From Strongylocentrotus purpuratus (lineage: Eukaryota > Echinodermata > Echinoidea > Camarodonta > Strongylocentrotidae), in the NCBI RefSeq assembly GCF_000002235.5, contig NW_022145612.1, positions 20,288,360 through 20,352,359 of the forward strand: a stretch of 64,000 nt of DNA, read 5' to 3'. The translations under genes and the position numbers were made by a program. The first letter of the stretch is position 1, and the number at the start of each line of letters is the position of its first letter. Positions 62,567 to 64,000 of the stretch are shown here, one piece after another. The notes beneath the pieces are model-generated. The model saw nothing but the letters and a program-made list of their open reading frames with translations, made no database searches and was not told the DNA's origin.

Positions 62567-64000
62567 AATCAAATCAAACTGAGTGATGTTATCGAACAAC
62601 TTCTCAATATCAATCTTCCATTCTCTTAAATGATCCTGGGAAGCCTCGGTCTTTATAGACACACAAAATGTATTACCAAATTTGGAGCATAGTTTAATGG
62701 TGTTGGCACAAAGTTTAGTGGCGATGGTTCGTTTGAGACTTGTACAGTGTTTATACTGTTTTATTAATGAGAAAGATCTCGAATCAAATCAAACTGAGTG
62801 ATGTTATGGAACAACTTTACAATATCAATCATCCGTTCTCCTACACAATCCAGCCCCGGGTCTTTATAGGGCATACAAAATGTATTACTAAATTTGGAGC
62901 ATGGTTTAACGGTGTTGGCACCAAGATTAGTGGCGATGGTTCGTCCGAGACTCATACAGCCTTTATACAGTTTTATTAATGAGATATATCTCGAATCAAA
63001 TCAAACTGAGTGATGTTATGAAACATCTTAACAATATCAATCTTCCATTCTCCTAAATAATCCAACCCCGGGTCTTTATAGGGCACACAACATGTATTAC
63101 TAAATTTGGAGCATAGTTTAACGGTGTTGGCACCAAGATTAGTGGCGATCGTTCTTGGAGACTCATAGAGCCTTTATACTGTTTTATTAATGAAATATAT
63201 CTCGAATCAAATCAAACTGAGAGATGTTATGAAACAACTTAACAATATCAATCTTCTGTTCTCCTAAATAATCCAACCCCGGGTCATTATAGGGCACACA
63301 AAATGTATTACTAAATTTGGAGCATAGATTAACGGTGTTGGCACCAAGATTAGTGGCGATGGTTCGTCCGAGACTCATACAGCCTTTATACTGTTTTATT
63401 AATGAGATATATCTCGAATCAAATCAAACTGAGTGATGTTATGAAACAACTTAACAATATCAATCTTCTGTTCTCCTAAATAATCCAACCCCGGGTCATT
63501 ATAGGGCACACAAAATGTATTACTAAATTTGGAGCATAGATTAACGGTGTTGGCACCAAGATTAGTGGCGATCGTTCGTGTGAGACTCATAGAGCCTTTA
63601 TACTGTTTTATTAATGAGATATATCTCGAATCAAATCAAACTGAATGATGTTATGAAACAACAATATCAATCTTCCATTCTCCTAAAGAATCCAACCCTG
63701 CATGGGTCTTTAGCATATAGGGCACAAAAAAGGTAGTACTAAATTTGGAGCATAGTTTAACGGTGTTGGCACCAAGATTAGTGGCGATCGTTCTTGGAGA
63801 CTCATAGAGCCTTTATACTGTTTTATTAATGAAATATATCTCGAATCAAATCAAACTGAGAGATGTTATGAAACAACTTAACAATATCAATCTTCTGTTC
63901 TCCTAAATAATCCAACCCCGGGTCATTATAGGGCACACAAATGTATTACTAAATTTGGAGCATAGATTAACGGTGTTGGCACCAAGATTAGTGGCGATGG
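62567..64000 (+). repeat. 212-bp tandem satellite, at least seven copies, running off the window
   Basis: Unit anchor AATCAAATCAAACTGAG starts at 62567, 62782, 62994, 63205, 63417, 63629 (AATGA variant) and 63844, giving spacings of 215, 212, 211, 212, 212 and 215 bp. Each unit contains CTTCTGTTCTCCTAAATAAT, CCAACCCCGGGTC.TTATAGG, AAATGTATTACTAAATTTGG and GGTGTTGGCACCAAGATTAG. The - strand of most units has a 63-codon open frame beginning MSLGRTIATNLGANTV; since the unit is not a multiple of three, the frames do not join. Confidence 0.95.

Noticed and set aside
61972..62586. 204-codon Pro/Phe/Leu-rich open frame, the longest in the window
   Set aside because: It spans pyrimidine tracts and poly(C) runs that mirror purine blocks elsewhere; length is explained by base bias.
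62764..63590. Repeated 63-codon frames as a tandem gene family
   Set aside because: The 211-212-bp unit is a satellite period, frames do not join, and there is no separate promoter or splice signal; kept only as a finding.

Overview
The window looks like nuclear genomic DNA from an animal, most probably an echinoderm close to sea urchins. The reasons are: coding sequence split into short exons by AT-rich introns with GT-AG borders; two genes with metazoan products; tRNA-headed short interspersed elements ending in (ATT)n tails; many small DNA-transposon remnants; and frequent long poly(G)/poly(C) runs. There is no bacterial, plasmid or CRISPR signature. The species assignment is an inference from repeat style and was not tested by any search.

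Two protein-coding genes can be read. (1) On the + strand, from before base 2404 to 30248, lie the last five coding exons of a heterotrimeric G-protein alpha subunit of the Gi class. They encode 253 residues, equivalent to residues 102-354 of the 354-residue Gi-alpha family. The first three coding exons (about 101 residues, including the P-loop) must lie upstream of base 1. Exon lengths 158, 129, 130, 154 and 191 bp and their phases match the layout known for vertebrate GNAI genes. A probable intron in the 3' UTR follows 44 bp after the stop. (2) On the - strand, 52719 down to 45359, is a complete eight-exon gene for a 373-residue RluA-type pseudouridine synthase-like protein best matched to mitochondrial RPUSD3. 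The canonical catalytic Asp is replaced by Glu and the canonical HQIR arginine by Gln. The two genes are convergent, with about 12 kb of non-coding DNA between the likely 3' end of the first and the second.

Layout: 1-1070 purine-rich minisatellite with higher-order structure; 1070-2403 intron; 2404-30248 the Gi-alpha exons separated by large introns that carry SINEs, a 1.7 kb element with CAGGCCTTAAATT ends, a hAT-like element with a perfect 8-bp target duplication and a reverse-transcriptase remnant inside it, and many TACATGTA motifs; 30249 to about 34000 the 3' UTR region; 34000-45300 intergenic DNA with microsatellites and poly(G) runs; 45359-52719 RPUSD3, with a small TA-flanked inverted-repeat element in one intron; 52720-55500 intergenic with two hairpin (foldback) elements, one carrying a SINE in its loop; 55500-64000 a dense repeat cluster.

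The repeat cluster is the least explained part. It contains a 212-bp tandem satellite (at least seven copies at the right edge, two inverted copies near 57.4-57.8 kb), purine and pyrimidine tract blocks, a unit of about 110 bp built around GAGCTTCCGGGGGCTC, and a unit of about 118 bp with GCTTCCGCGCTTCGCG. The left and right parts mirror each other, so the cluster reads as a large, decayed inverted structure. No functional connection between the two genes, or between the genes and the repeats, can be seen from sequence alone.
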